Source: a candidate division TM6 bacterium GW2011_GWE2_41_16 (GTDB lineage Bacteria; Babelota; Babeliae; Babelales; Babelaceae). From it: a stretch of DNA of 41,927 bases. This document shows positions 25,985 through 34,212 of this stretch, piece after piece. Made by a program: the position numbers and the translations under genes. A model generated the notes under the pieces. That model ran no database searches. It was not told the DNA's origin and was given only the letters and a program-made list of their open reading frames with translations. Location: NCBI GenBank assembly GCA_000996695.1, contig LCAT01000017.1:1-41927 (forward strand), read 5' to 3'. How positions within the stretch are numbered: the first letter of the stretch is position 1; each line of letters starts with the position of its first letter.

Positions 25985-27682
25985 TTACTCTTCACCTTGC
26001 AGCACAATACCGCTTAATCGATCAACGATGCACGCTGAAGGTCTAGGTTGATTCATGATATCAGCAATGGTTGGTGAAAGTTGAGTCATCTCGCAGGGCT
26101 GTGCAATGCGTTTGTTCTCGATGCTCTCTTTTTGGTATAAAAAAAGCGGAACATGCCGATCGTACGCATATGCCGTTGCATGCTTGGTACCTTTATCATA
26201 TGATTTTTGTTTTTTTTCTTCAGACAAAAACGTGTAGGGGCGTGTTAAAAAAATATAATCGCCACTACGCTCTTTATAGACTTGATTGCGCAACAACGCC
26301 CGTGGATCGTTTTTAGTAAAAGAAACGTTCTCAATAAACGGTGCAGACCATGAATCGACAATAAACGGCTCTTGAGAAATTGCAGTTGTTACCAGGTCGT
26401 CTAAACGCAAACGCTCATCGGTAGTAAGCTTTTTGAGAACCTCTTTGTCTGCATAAAGGCCGCCCATTTCCACATTTTTAAATAATTTTTTGATGCCTGC
26501 TTTTTCTTCTACGCGTTTGTTCACTCGTGCTAAGAACTCTTTACCACTCACACGCCGAGCAAGCTCAAAACCCTTATCATGCAAATCTTCAATGATAAAC
26601 ATCGATCCATGATCAGCGGTAAACACCCATAACACATCCTTTGGATCGTACAAAGAGTGAGTAGTTTGCATAAGCCTCTCGATAGTTTTATCGAGTTGAT
26701 ACAAAATATCCAACGTTTCGTAGCGCTCAGGCCCAAATAAATGGCAACATTTGTCATAGGCACTAAAACTTACATACAAAAGTAATGATTCGTTCTCTGT
26801 GCTTGTTTGATGAAAATGCTTAACGCACGTTTCGGCAAATTTGCCAAGCAATGCATCGCTCATAGGTGTACGCATGTACGACTCAAAAGGCTCTTTTTTG
26901 GTTAATCTGTCGATCGAATGCTTACCAATAAAACTTTTTTTTGACGTATATTTGTATGATCCAACATTATCGCGATCGTAATACTCACTATCGCGAGGGT
27001 AGAGCAGCTCCCAGGTAAACGAATGTGCACGGGCAATATCATTCTTTTTTTCGTTAAAATCTTTTACCCATTCGGGAAGTTCTTTTTTATAATAATACGC
27101 ACTTGAGGTGAACACCCCTTTTTTTGCATCAAACCAAAACGCCTTGCCACAATGCCCTGCCATAAAAATGGCTGCACGTGGTTTTTGGGACATGGTGTAC
27201 ACACGAACAGATCGATCGTGCCACTGATTAAATGTTATTTGGTCAGCAAGCGTATCAACTTCAAGCGTATGTGGACAAAAAAGACCATCAGCATTTTTAT
27301 CAGCCTGAACAACTTTACCCGTTGAGTCGTACCAATCATTTCGTACGACGCCGTTATCTTTTGGATAAGCTCCGGTTGATATTACTGTGTGACCAGGAGC
27401 AGTCTCTGGAACAGCATAGGGGTACATGGCATTACAATAGTCATATCCATTTTGAGCAATGGACCCAAGCCCTCCATCAAAATGCTTTCGCACATTATTA
27501 AACACCCTATGACCACACGCATCGGACACCATCACAATAACCACTTTGGGCACACCAGCAAACAAAGGGTTCATGCATACCATGCTCACAAAAAACAAAG
27601 AACAAATCGTACAAGACAATGCCATTTGTTTGTTTTTTAGCTTCTTACATAATGCTCTATACTGAACATTTGTATTCCACAT
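25985..27682 (-). CDS. Exported alkaline phosphatase-superfamily hydrolase (phosphodiesterase/PafA-like)
   Basis: This 565-residue protein with AAAGGA before the ATG has a long basic N-region followed by a signal sequence (MALSCTICSLFFVSMVCMN, then PLFAG). The alkaline phosphatase superfamily core is visible: VVIVMVSDACGHR (first metal Asp), PETAPGHTVISTGAYPKDNGV (candidate Thr nucleophile), SAYDKCCHLFGPE (Asp/His ligands), FTADHGSMF (Asp-His) and GTKHATAYAYDRHVPLFLY (last His). Members hydrolyse phosphate mono- or diesters, including nucleotides, outside the cytoplasm. The substrate is not determined by these motifs. In a host-dependent cell it could release phosphate or nucleosides. The stop lies beside the right end of A4. 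Confidence 0.83.
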   Translation of the reverse strand: MWNTNVQYRALCKKLKNKQMALSCTICSLFFVSMVCMNPLFAGVPKVVIVMVSDACGHRVFNNVRKHFDGGLGSIAQNGYDYCNAMYPYAVPETAPGHTVISTGAYPKDNGVVRNDWYDSTGKVVQADKNADGLFCPHTLEVDTLADQITFNQWHDRSVRVYTMSQKPRAAIFMAGHCGKAFWFDAKKGVFTSSAYYYKKELPEWVKDFNEKKNDIARAHSFTWELLYPRDSEYYDRDNVGSYKYTSKKSFIGKHSIDRLTKKEPFESYMRTPMSDALLGKFAETCVKHFHQTSTENESLLLYVSFSAYDKCCHLFGPERYETLDILYQLDKTIERLMQTTHSLYDPKDVLWVFTADHGSMFIIEDLHDKGFELARRVSGKEFLARVNKRVEEKAGIKKLFKNVEMGGLYADKEVLKKLTTDERLRLDDLVTTAISQEPFIVDSWSAPFIENVSFTKNDPRALLRNQVYKERSGDYIFLTRPYTFLSEEKKQKSYDKGTKHATAYAYDRHVPLFLYQKESIENKRIAQPCEMTQLSPTIADIMNQPRPSACIVDRLSGIVLQGEE

Positions 27683-27712
27683 ACTACATCCTTTTTTTTA
27701 GAAAATTCATGT

Positions 27713-28378
27713 ATGAACACGGTATCCAACACATTTCCATCCGTAAACATCGGCATGGTGTTATCTCTTTCAAAAATTAAAAATACGGTAACGCTTTTTG
27801 ATCACGCACTTGGCAAAATGTGCGCACGTACCAACACCTACCACGTAGACATACCATTTCTCAATGGATCACTTATAAGCTATACCCTTGAAGAACGGTT
27901 CATGCCTTCTGGATCAAAAATATATACCTGTGAAATTCTTGATGTATACCACACGATTCCTACCAGCCCATATTCACTTTTTCTTTTTTACAGCATCGTT
28001 TTACAACATGTTCTGCACATGGCTCCTTGGAATGTGGCCAACAACCAGTTATGGATATTTTTAACCGATTTGTATCAAACAGAGACCGTTGATGTACTGA
28101 AACAAAACGATATTTTTATACAAAAAATTCTTATATGCAAACTTTTTTTGTTGTTGGGTTACACGCCGGAAGCACCTTTTTCAGCTCCTGACCTTACAGG
28201 CTTGATTTCAGAGCCCCTCTCCCGTATGGTAAACAGCATCTCGGCTATAACTCAAAATAAAGAACGTCTTATTGAAATAATCGACGCCTGGATCATCAGT
28301 TGTAATCTGAATTGGACAGAACTTATTCATTGTCCCACTATGAAAACATCCGTTGACTTATTCATGCGCCAAAAATGA
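27713..28378 (+). CDS. Unknown cytoplasmic protein, possibly RecO-like
   Basis: This 221-residue protein has no signal peptide or membrane segment. The N-terminal ~75 residues look like a small beta domain (MVLSLSKIKNTVTLFDHALG, then LISYTLEERFM and YTCEILDVYHT). A helical, hydrophobic C-terminal part follows (FLFYSIVLQHVLHM, KILICKLFLLLGY). An OB-like N-domain plus helical bundle of this size, with L-L-G-Y in the right place, recalls RecO of recombinational repair, but the sequence is diverged and I see no decisive motif. It has no clear ribosome binding site; an ATG at 27755 is another possible start. It lies 22 bp before the MscS-type channel gene and may be co-transcribed with it. Confidence 0.6.
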   Translation: MNTVSNTFPSVNIGMVLSLSKIKNTVTLFDHALGKMCARTNTYHVDIPFLNGSLISYTLEERFMPSGSKIYTCEILDVYHTIPTSPYSLFLFYSIVLQHVLHMAPWNVANNQLWIFLTDLYQTETVDVLKQNDIFIQKILICKLFLLLGYTPEAPFSAPDLTGLISEPLSRMVNSISAITQNKERLIEIIDAWIISCNLNWTELIHCPTMKTSVDLFMRQK

Positions 28379-28399
28379 TCAAAAAAAAGGATCCTCATT

Positions 28400-31300
28400 A
28401 TGAAAAAAGCGATACTTTTACGCACTCTTTTGTGCGTATGCGCACTTATATGCATAACACCGTTGTACGGGATGTTCTCGATATCAAACATATTTGATAA
28501 AAAAAAGGATGCCGAGGACCAAAAAAATCCATGGGAAAAATTGCTCACCACCCTGGAACAAGAAACTGATGAACTAGATAAAGCACCATCACTTTCAAAC
28601 GCCAAGGCTGCCTTTTTTCAAAAAGAGTTTCAGACAAATCAGCGGTATACAGGCTACAAAAGCACTGACCAAATAATTAGAAAAATTCAATCAACTCTTA
28701 AACAAGGTATCCACACAATCGAAGAAATAGATACCGTTCGACAACAATTGAAAAACACGTTGCTTGATCATGCAAAAAAATTGAAAGAATTTTTAGAAGA
28801 TCCGACCTTTACCAGTATAAAAAAAGAAAATAAAGCAGCACCCACCTATGACGATTTGGTCGAAAAATACAATCAAATATCTCGTCTTGAAGCCGCTATA
28901 TCAGAAAAAGAAAAACAAAAAACGGCTGCGAATAAAGACCTTACTCAAAAAAAAAGCAGCCTTAACGCTATTACCGATGAGATTAAAAATAAAAAAGAGG
29001 AACGAGATAATCTGGGTAGCACCTCAGATCGTCAGAGAGTTATTGGTGGTGAACTGATAGATAAGCAATTAGAACTGCTTGAATATAGACGAGATCTTGA
29101 AGAGTTACGTATTAAGGAAATTATTGCAAAACAACGATTTTTTGAAACTGAAGCACTATTGCTCAAAAAACAATTAGAAATCATCAAAAATCAGTATGAC
29201 CAAATAAAAAACACGATTTTTGTATCGAGCGAATATGTGCAAAATTCCGAGCGTGCTTTTGAAAAAACTCGTCAGGAACTTTTAGATGAGCAAACACGTA
29301 TTAACGAATACATCGCCAATGAGTTTACATCTAAAAAAAATGCTCTTCAAAATCAAATAACAACACTTGCTCAAACATATGATCTCTCAGCAAGTGATCT
29401 CACCGCGTTTAAGACATGGAACAAAGATCTGCAAACGGTACGTGATTGGGAAATTGCAGCAAATCTCGGGCTTGCATACACCGAAGACCTTCTTTTTGAA
29501 ACACAAACCAATCTTGAGCTTGCAAATCGCGAGATTGTAAAAAGTAAGCTGCAACAAAAAGAACTTGAGCTTGATATCATCAAATCATGGAACCTTATCA
29601 GCCGCATCAAAAACAATACCCTCACTAAAGAAACGATCACAAAAGAAATAAAAAAATACGATGCCCCAAAAGCTGAGCTGATGACTCAATTTACGACGCT
29701 CAAAGATCAACGCGACAGCACCATTAATCAGCTGCACAACCTCTCTCTCACTTTAGAAAAAATTAAAAATCTCTCCGAGGGTCTCGCAAAAAATAGCGAG
29801 CATACCTTTACGGGCAGCACCTTTAAAAAGGCTGAGATTTTTCAAACGCTCTCATCCATTAAAGATATTTTGCGCAAAAAGCTTGATCTCACTGCGCAGC
29901 TTATAGAAATTTACTCAAGCAATATTGTGATCATCGAAACAACGCTCAAACAAGTTCAGGGCATCATGAGCGAACTTGCAGCAGAAAATTTTTGGAAGCG
30001 TTCTGGTCAGTCGATAGAATGGAAACAAATTAAAAATATTTTTCCTGATATTAAAAATTTTGCGTACCTTATCAAAATGCGCTTTGCACAAGCATTAGAC
30101 CCAGAATCATTACGCACATTTTTTGTAGAGACATATCATAAACATGCTCGTGTACAGGACCTGTTTTTTGTGCTTTTTTTGCTCATCATGTGCATCCTGT
30201 TATTTTTAATCAGCAAAAAGCTGCTTCCCGTGCTCATTAAATCGCTGATAAAAATACGCGCAACCTACCAATCGCAACATCCTATATCATCAACGATCCT
30301 TGGTTTTATTGTTGCAATGCTCGAATTTATATCACGGTACTACACGCTCTTTTTTGCATGGTTTAGCTTTTTTATTTTGGTGCAAAATAGAACCATTTCA
30401 GGACAATTTACTTCTGTACTATTTTATCTGAGCTCGATTCCGCTGAGCATTTTGTTTTTACATGGCTTCTTTAAAGCGCTTGAACGCATCAACCGCGAAA
30501 AAGGATTTGCGCTCATACCTGTATCGCTTATCTCTCGATTTTTTATTGGAGTACAGGCATTTTGCGATGCAACCGTTGTCATTTATTTTTTCCGTGAAGC
30601 GTTCATGATTTACAATAAAATCGGATCACAGCTTCCAACAATTCTTTTAGCATTCAATTTTATTTTACTGCAAATAACGCTTTTATCGCTCATTGGCAAA
30701 GAACAGCTTTTGGCACTCATACCGGACTCATCAAACATGGGCAAAAAGCTCGAGGATGCGATTGATAAATTTTACTACCCTGTTCTGTTTCTGCTCATTG
30801 CAGTTATCATTATGAGTAACCCATATGTGGGCTATGGAAAACAGGTGTTTTATATTGTGTCACGCATTTTAATGAGTTTGCTGCTCGTACCCGTCTTTGT
30901 GTTTATTCACAACAGCATCAAAAAGATTACGGCATCGATTTTCTTTTACTCAACTGACGCATCGGATCAAAATAAAGAACGCTTTGAGTCAAGCAAAACA
31001 TGGTACAGCTTTTTTGTGGTGCTCACCTTTATACTATTCTTTGTTGCAACCATGCTCATTATCTTATGGGTTTGGAACAAAAATATTTCGTTCAAAGAAA
31101 TCTATAGCTGGTTTTCATATGAGCTGTACCCAGCAGGACGTGACGAGGTAACTCAGCTTCCTATCTCAATAACCGCATTTTCATTGTTTAAAATTATAGC
31201 CTACCTCATCGGAGGTTTTGTACTGGCGTATATCGTCAATAACTTTATTCTTAAGCGCATTTTTGATCCGCTCATTGTTGGCCAAGGGGTACAAAACACG

Positions 31301-31996
31301 ATATCAACACTTACGCGCTATGCATTAATCATTTCAGCATTTTTGATCGGATTTAATAGTGTCGGGCTTGGCAGCCTTGCAACAAAAATAGGTATATTCG
31401 TACTTGCTATTGGTGTGGTTATCAAAGAACCACTGGGCGATATTTTTTCATACTTCTTTATTTTGGTGCAACGTCCCATCAAAATTGGCGATCTGATCAT
31501 GGTTAACAATAAAGACGATCAGGTAATTGGTGTTGTACGTCAAATAACTGCACGATCAACCATTATAAGAAATCGCAACAGCACGATGTATGTCATACCT
31601 AACTCGCAAATTACTAATAACATTATCGCCAACTGGTCATACGTTAAATCATTTGTGGCCCTCGATGATATTCTCGTCACTATTTCATATACCGCTGACC
31701 CACAGCTCGTACGTCAATTGATACAAAAAACGCTTGAAGAAAACCCAACCATTCTCAAAAATCCCGCACCAATTATTTGGTTAAACGATTTCTTGGATAA
31801 TGGCTTTCAGTTTTTGGTACGCCCATACATACCATCAGAGAAAGCATTACTCATGTGGGAAATTGCATCAAATATCAGGTTGGAACTTATCAAAAGGCTG
31901 CGCGAAAACAATGTTCAACTTGCATGTCCAATTCGGCATATTAAGGTTTCAAAAGACACAGAAAATATTGAAATTTATGACAACCAAAAGTGCTAA
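28400..31996 (+). CDS. Large MscS-family mechanosensitive channel (MscK/MscM-like)
   Basis: This 1198-residue protein has a signal peptide (1-24), then a very long periplasmic coiled-coil region (about 60-560, rich in Lys, Glu, Gln). About ten or eleven transmembrane helices follow (from residue ~580), then the MscS pore helix and beta domain: GLGSLATKIGIFVLAIGVVIKEPLGDI, then FFILVQRPIKIGDLIMV and RSTIIRNRNSTMYVIPNSQITNNII. This layout matches the large MscS paralogues MscK and YbiO/YjeP, which open under membrane tension to release solutes on osmotic downshock. AAGGA precedes the ATG. No sign of truncation. Hairpin 32030-32064 lies beyond the stop. Confidence 0.92.
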   Translation: MKKAILLRTLLCVCALICITPLYGMFSISNIFDKKKDAEDQKNPWEKLLTTLEQETDELDKAPSLSNAKAAFFQKEFQTNQRYTGYKSTDQIIRKIQSTLKQGIHTIEEIDTVRQQLKNTLLDHAKKLKEFLEDPTFTSIKKENKAAPTYDDLVEKYNQISRLEAAISEKEKQKTAANKDLTQKKSSLNAITDEIKNKKEERDNLGSTSDRQRVIGGELIDKQLELLEYRRDLEELRIKEIIAKQRFFETEALLLKKQLEIIKNQYDQIKNTIFVSSEYVQNSERAFEKTRQELLDEQTRINEYIANEFTSKKNALQNQITTLAQTYDLSASDLTAFKTWNKDLQTVRDWEIAANLGLAYTEDLLFETQTNLELANREIVKSKLQQKELELDIIKSWNLISRIKNNTLTKETITKEIKKYDAPKAELMTQFTTLKDQRDSTINQLHNLSLTLEKIKNLSEGLAKNSEHTFTGSTFKKAEIFQTLSSIKDILRKKLDLTAQLIEIYSSNIVIIETTLKQVQGIMSELAAENFWKRSGQSIEWKQIKNIFPDIKNFAYLIKMRFAQALDPESLRTFFVETYHKHARVQDLFFVLFLLIMCILLFLISKKLLPVLIKSLIKIRATYQSQHPISSTILGFIVAMLEFISRYYTLFFAWFSFFILVQNRTISGQFTSVLFYLSSIPLSILFLHGFFKALERINREKGFALIPVSLISRFFIGVQAFCDATVVIYFFREAFMIYNKIGSQLPTILLAFNFILLQITLLSLIGKEQLLALIPDSSNMGKKLEDAIDKFYYPVLFLLIAVIIMSNPYVGYGKQVFYIVSRILMSLLLVPVFVFIHNSIKKITASIFFYSTDASDQNKERFESSKTWYSFFVVLTFILFFVATMLIILWVWNKNISFKEIYSWFSYELYPAGRDEVTQLPISITAFSLFKIIAYLIGGFVLAYIVNNFILKRIFDPLIVGQGVQNTISTLTRYALIISAFLIGFNSVGLGSLATKIGIFVLAIGVVIKEPLGDIFSYFFILVQRPIKIGDLIMVNNKDDQVIGVVRQITARSTIIRNRNSTMYVIPNSQITNNIIANWSYVKSFVALDDILVTISYTADPQLVRQLIQKTLEENPTILKNPAPIIWLNDFLDNGFQFLVRPYIPSEKALLMWEIASNIRLELIKRLRENNVQLACPIRHIKVSKDTENIEIYDNQKC

Positions 31997-32029
31997 AACA
32001 CTCTTCGATTTTTGTGCCATTTGAGAGCA

Positions 32030-32064
32030 GCAAAGAGGCCCGGGTTTTCCCCGAGCCTCTTTGC
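32030..32064. terminator. Terminator between mscS-like and ankyrin genes
   Basis: GCAAAGAGGC (32030-32039) pairs with GCCTCTTTGC (32055-32064), with a further CGGG/CCCG inner stem. The single C/A mismatch on the plus strand becomes U-G on the minus strand, so the best RNA is the minus transcript of the ankyrin gene, though it can serve both convergent genes. The core AGAGGC/GCCTCT is reused at 36958-36985. Confidence 0.75.
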
Positions 32065-32120
32065 GTTAGAATCATGTTTGTTTTGCAAACTTGTTTACTG
32101 ATTTTTGTGCCATCAGAAGT

Positions 32121-33110
32121 TTATAGTTTTAAACCACTATTTGAGAAAAGTTCGTCTGGTGGATTTTTCCCCTCATTTTCCGCAATAGTTGTTGTTACTG
32201 TCGTCATTCCTTGAACTATATTATTTTTTAGCCACTCTTTCCATCTTAGATTAGGCTGCTCCATTTTCTCTTCTTGTTTCAATAGATCAATGCGTACATT
32301 GTTGATGAACACCTGCTTAGTTTGTTCTCCACTAAGCCATGCTTTTTCAGCTATTTCAAGAAGCCCAATCAGTTCATTATCTTTTCGGCTTTTGGGGTCA
32401 CGTGCATGAAATATTGCATAATCACAAGCTGTCTGCATTTTTGTAGGTAAAATATGTAAAGTAAGAGGATTTGCTTCAAAAGCAAGCAGATACTTAATCT
32501 TCTCACATACATTTGTTTGTCTAGATCCGCTTGCACACATTAAGGGTGTCATGCCATCTAATGATGCCTGGTTCACGGGCGCTCCAGCTAAAAGTAAACA
32601 TTTAATTATATCGGGATGGGTTCCCCATGTGCATGCCAAACAGAGTGGCGTATACGTATGAGACAAATCAATTTGATTTGATGAGATAGAATTAGGATTA
32701 AATCCAACGGACAACAAATAATCTATTATCTGAACACGCGTCATATCTTTAACCAATGGTTCGGCCTGTAAACCGATAATTCCACATAAAAGAGGAAGAT
32801 CTGATGAACAGTAACTCATCCATTGCAAATCTCTGCTCAATGTTTTCAATTGCAGATACACCTCTTCAGCAAAACTATTTTTTACTGCTAACATGTGCAA
32901 TTTATGTATGGCTGCGGCTGCAGGCATACCCTCAATCTGTTTTATTACATTTTTAAGGTCTATTGCATTACAACAGGCCTCTGTAGATGCACTACCACAA
33001 GTTTTTTTGGGTGCCTGGTATGGCACAAGCATAAAATGTTCTTCCATACACAAAATTATTGGCGCAACTGTGCATAATAAAAGTAAAAATAGCCATGAGA
33101 AACATCTCAT
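32121..33110 (-). CDS. Exported ankyrin-repeat protein
   Basis: This 329-residue protein has a signal peptide (MRCFSWLFLLLLCTVAPIIL) and AAAAGGA before the ATG. The centre contains at least two ankyrin repeats: YTPLCLACTWGTHPDIIKCLL (consensus T-P-L-x-x-A...G...I-I-K-x-L-L), AGAPVNQASLDGMTPLMCAS, and KIKYLLAFEANPL. An upstream IIDYLLSVGFNPNSIS looks like another repeat end. The C-terminal ~90 residues are charged and helical without a recognised domain. Ankyrin repeats bind proteins and are common in effectors of intracellular bacteria; the target is unknown. It converges on the MscS gene. Confidence 0.85.
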   Translation of the reverse strand: MRCFSWLFLLLLCTVAPIILCMEEHFMLVPYQAPKKTCGSASTEACCNAIDLKNVIKQIEGMPAAAAIHKLHMLAVKNSFAEEVYLQLKTLSRDLQWMSYCSSDLPLLCGIIGLQAEPLVKDMTRVQIIDYLLSVGFNPNSISSNQIDLSHTYTPLCLACTWGTHPDIIKCLLLAGAPVNQASLDGMTPLMCASGSRQTNVCEKIKYLLAFEANPLTLHILPTKMQTACDYAIFHARDPKSRKDNELIGLLEIAEKAWLSGEQTKQVFINNVRIDLLKQEEKMEQPNLRWKEWLKNNIVQGMTTVTTTIAENEGKNPPDELFSNSGLKL

Positions 33111-33197
33111 ATAGTTCCTTTTGGTTAAAAATTAGAGCTCGTTTAAAATAAAATATTCACATAATGCAAAAAAATTTGTACTGTTTCGCTATACATT

Positions 33198-34001
33198 TCA
33201 CAACAAACTTCGCATTAATCCCATGCCAAGCGACACGGCATCACACGCCTTAAGCGTCATGGGCACCAAAGTGCACACATGCGTTGCATGAGCGCGTAGT
33301 AACGCTTCTTCCTCAGCACTAAAACCGCCCTCTGGGCCAACAAGGCCCGCAATGGTCTTAGGTTTTTTTTGCACATTATCACCCAGCAACAATTCACGTG
33401 GTGATTGTCCATCGAACTCAAAAAGCACCGTTGTATACTCTGTCATTTTTTTAGTCATGTGCTCAAAACTCAGTACGGGCTCAATAAGCGGCAATACATA
33501 CTGCTTTGACTGCTCGGCAGCTGCAACCATAATTTTTTTTGCACGTTCAAAATCTTTATCACTTCCCCAGTTTCGTCGACTCTTTTGAGAGATAAACGGA
33601 ATAATCGTATACGCGCCATACACCGTAAGCATCGTCAGTGCATTCTCAAAGTCTTCTCGCTCAAGAACTGGCAAAAACCATGATATGTACGGAGTTAACA
33701 CATGTATTTGCGAAAATTCAACAACACGTCCTATCACACGTTTTTTATCCATGTGCTCAAGGGTAATCAATGCCCGGTATGTACCGGTAAACAAAATAAG
33801 CTCTTCACCTACCTCAAGCCGCAAAACATGTGTAATACGGTGTACCAGATCAGTATCAGTCAGCTCACATAACTGATTGTTTTTAAATTCTTTTTTATCT
33901 ACATAGAGTGAGAAAACATGGCTTTCGCCAACTTTATTCATGCTCATTTGATTATTACTTTCACTATCACAAACGGCCCATACACATATTTTTTTGTGCA
34001 T
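33198..34001 (-). CDS. rsmE: RsmE-like 16S rRNA uridine methyltransferase
   Basis: 267 residues as drawn; the N-terminal ~18 residues have no ribosome binding site and translation may begin at the ATG for M-S-M-N-K or M-N-K. The body has an N-terminal PUA-like domain (HVFSLYVDKK...H-R-I-T-H-V-L-R-L-E-V-G-E-E-L) and a SPOUT domain with IAGLVGPEGGFSAEEEALL, which matches RsmE. RsmE methylates U1498 of 16S rRNA at N3. The last motif reads LVPMTLKACDAVSLGMGLM rather than the usual L-R-x-E-T-A, a notable departure. Promoter-like repeat D2 lies just upstream. Confidence 0.85.
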   Translation of the reverse strand: MHKKICVWAVCDSESNNQMSMNKVGESHVFSLYVDKKEFKNNQLCELTDTDLVHRITHVLRLEVGEELILFTGTYRALITLEHMDKKRVIGRVVEFSQIHVLTPYISWFLPVLEREDFENALTMLTVYGAYTIIPFISQKSRRNWGSDKDFERAKKIMVAAAEQSKQYVLPLIEPVLSFEHMTKKMTEYTTVLFEFDGQSPRELLLGDNVQKKPKTIAGLVGPEGGFSAEEEALLRAHATHVCTLVPMTLKACDAVSLGMGLMRSLL

Positions 34002-34036
34002 TGTGCTATGTGTTTTTCATGGCACTTTTGTTAGGG

Positions 34037-34080
34037 TTATAGCAGTCGCTATGGTGCGTCATAAAAGACCGCACTATTTT
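34037..34080 (-). promoter_or_regulatory. Promoter-like repeat D2 upstream of rsmE
   Basis: Related to D1 (12487-12530). On the minus strand it reads AATAGTGCGG, a T-rich core, GACGCACCAT, and then CTGCTATAAC (-10-like TATAAC, 34036-34041), 35 bp before the annotated rsmE start. Compared with D1 the dyad arms have switched GTGTG to GTGCG and CACAC to CGCAC together. Confidence 0.5.
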
Positions 34081-34129
34081 AGGCACGCTCAACTGCACCA
34101 GTAAAACATACCGATTATTGCAATGTTTT

Positions 34130-34157
34130 TTGCATATACATGTGGGTAGGTTATAGT
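34130..34157 (+). promoter_or_regulatory. Candidate promoter of polA
   Basis: TTGCAT (34130-34135) and TATAGT (34152-34157) are separated by 16 bp, with transcription expected near 34165. This falls between the upstream GTG at 34156 and the ATG at 34213, supporting the later start. The -35 match is weak. Confidence 0.35.
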
Positions 34158-34212
34158 GCGTATCGCTATAAAGGTATATTGTATTACTCTTTACCAACGG
34201 ACCCGAAAACCT

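Noticed and set aside
33925-33945. GGCTTTCGCCA motif like the ends of C repeats
   Set aside because: It is inside the rsmE coding region and not accompanied by the rest of the repeat, so chance or weak resemblance is likely.
34156-34212. Upstream GTG start for polA
   Set aside because: It overlaps the candidate -10 box and adds residues absent from Pol I proteins; ATG at 34213 fits better.
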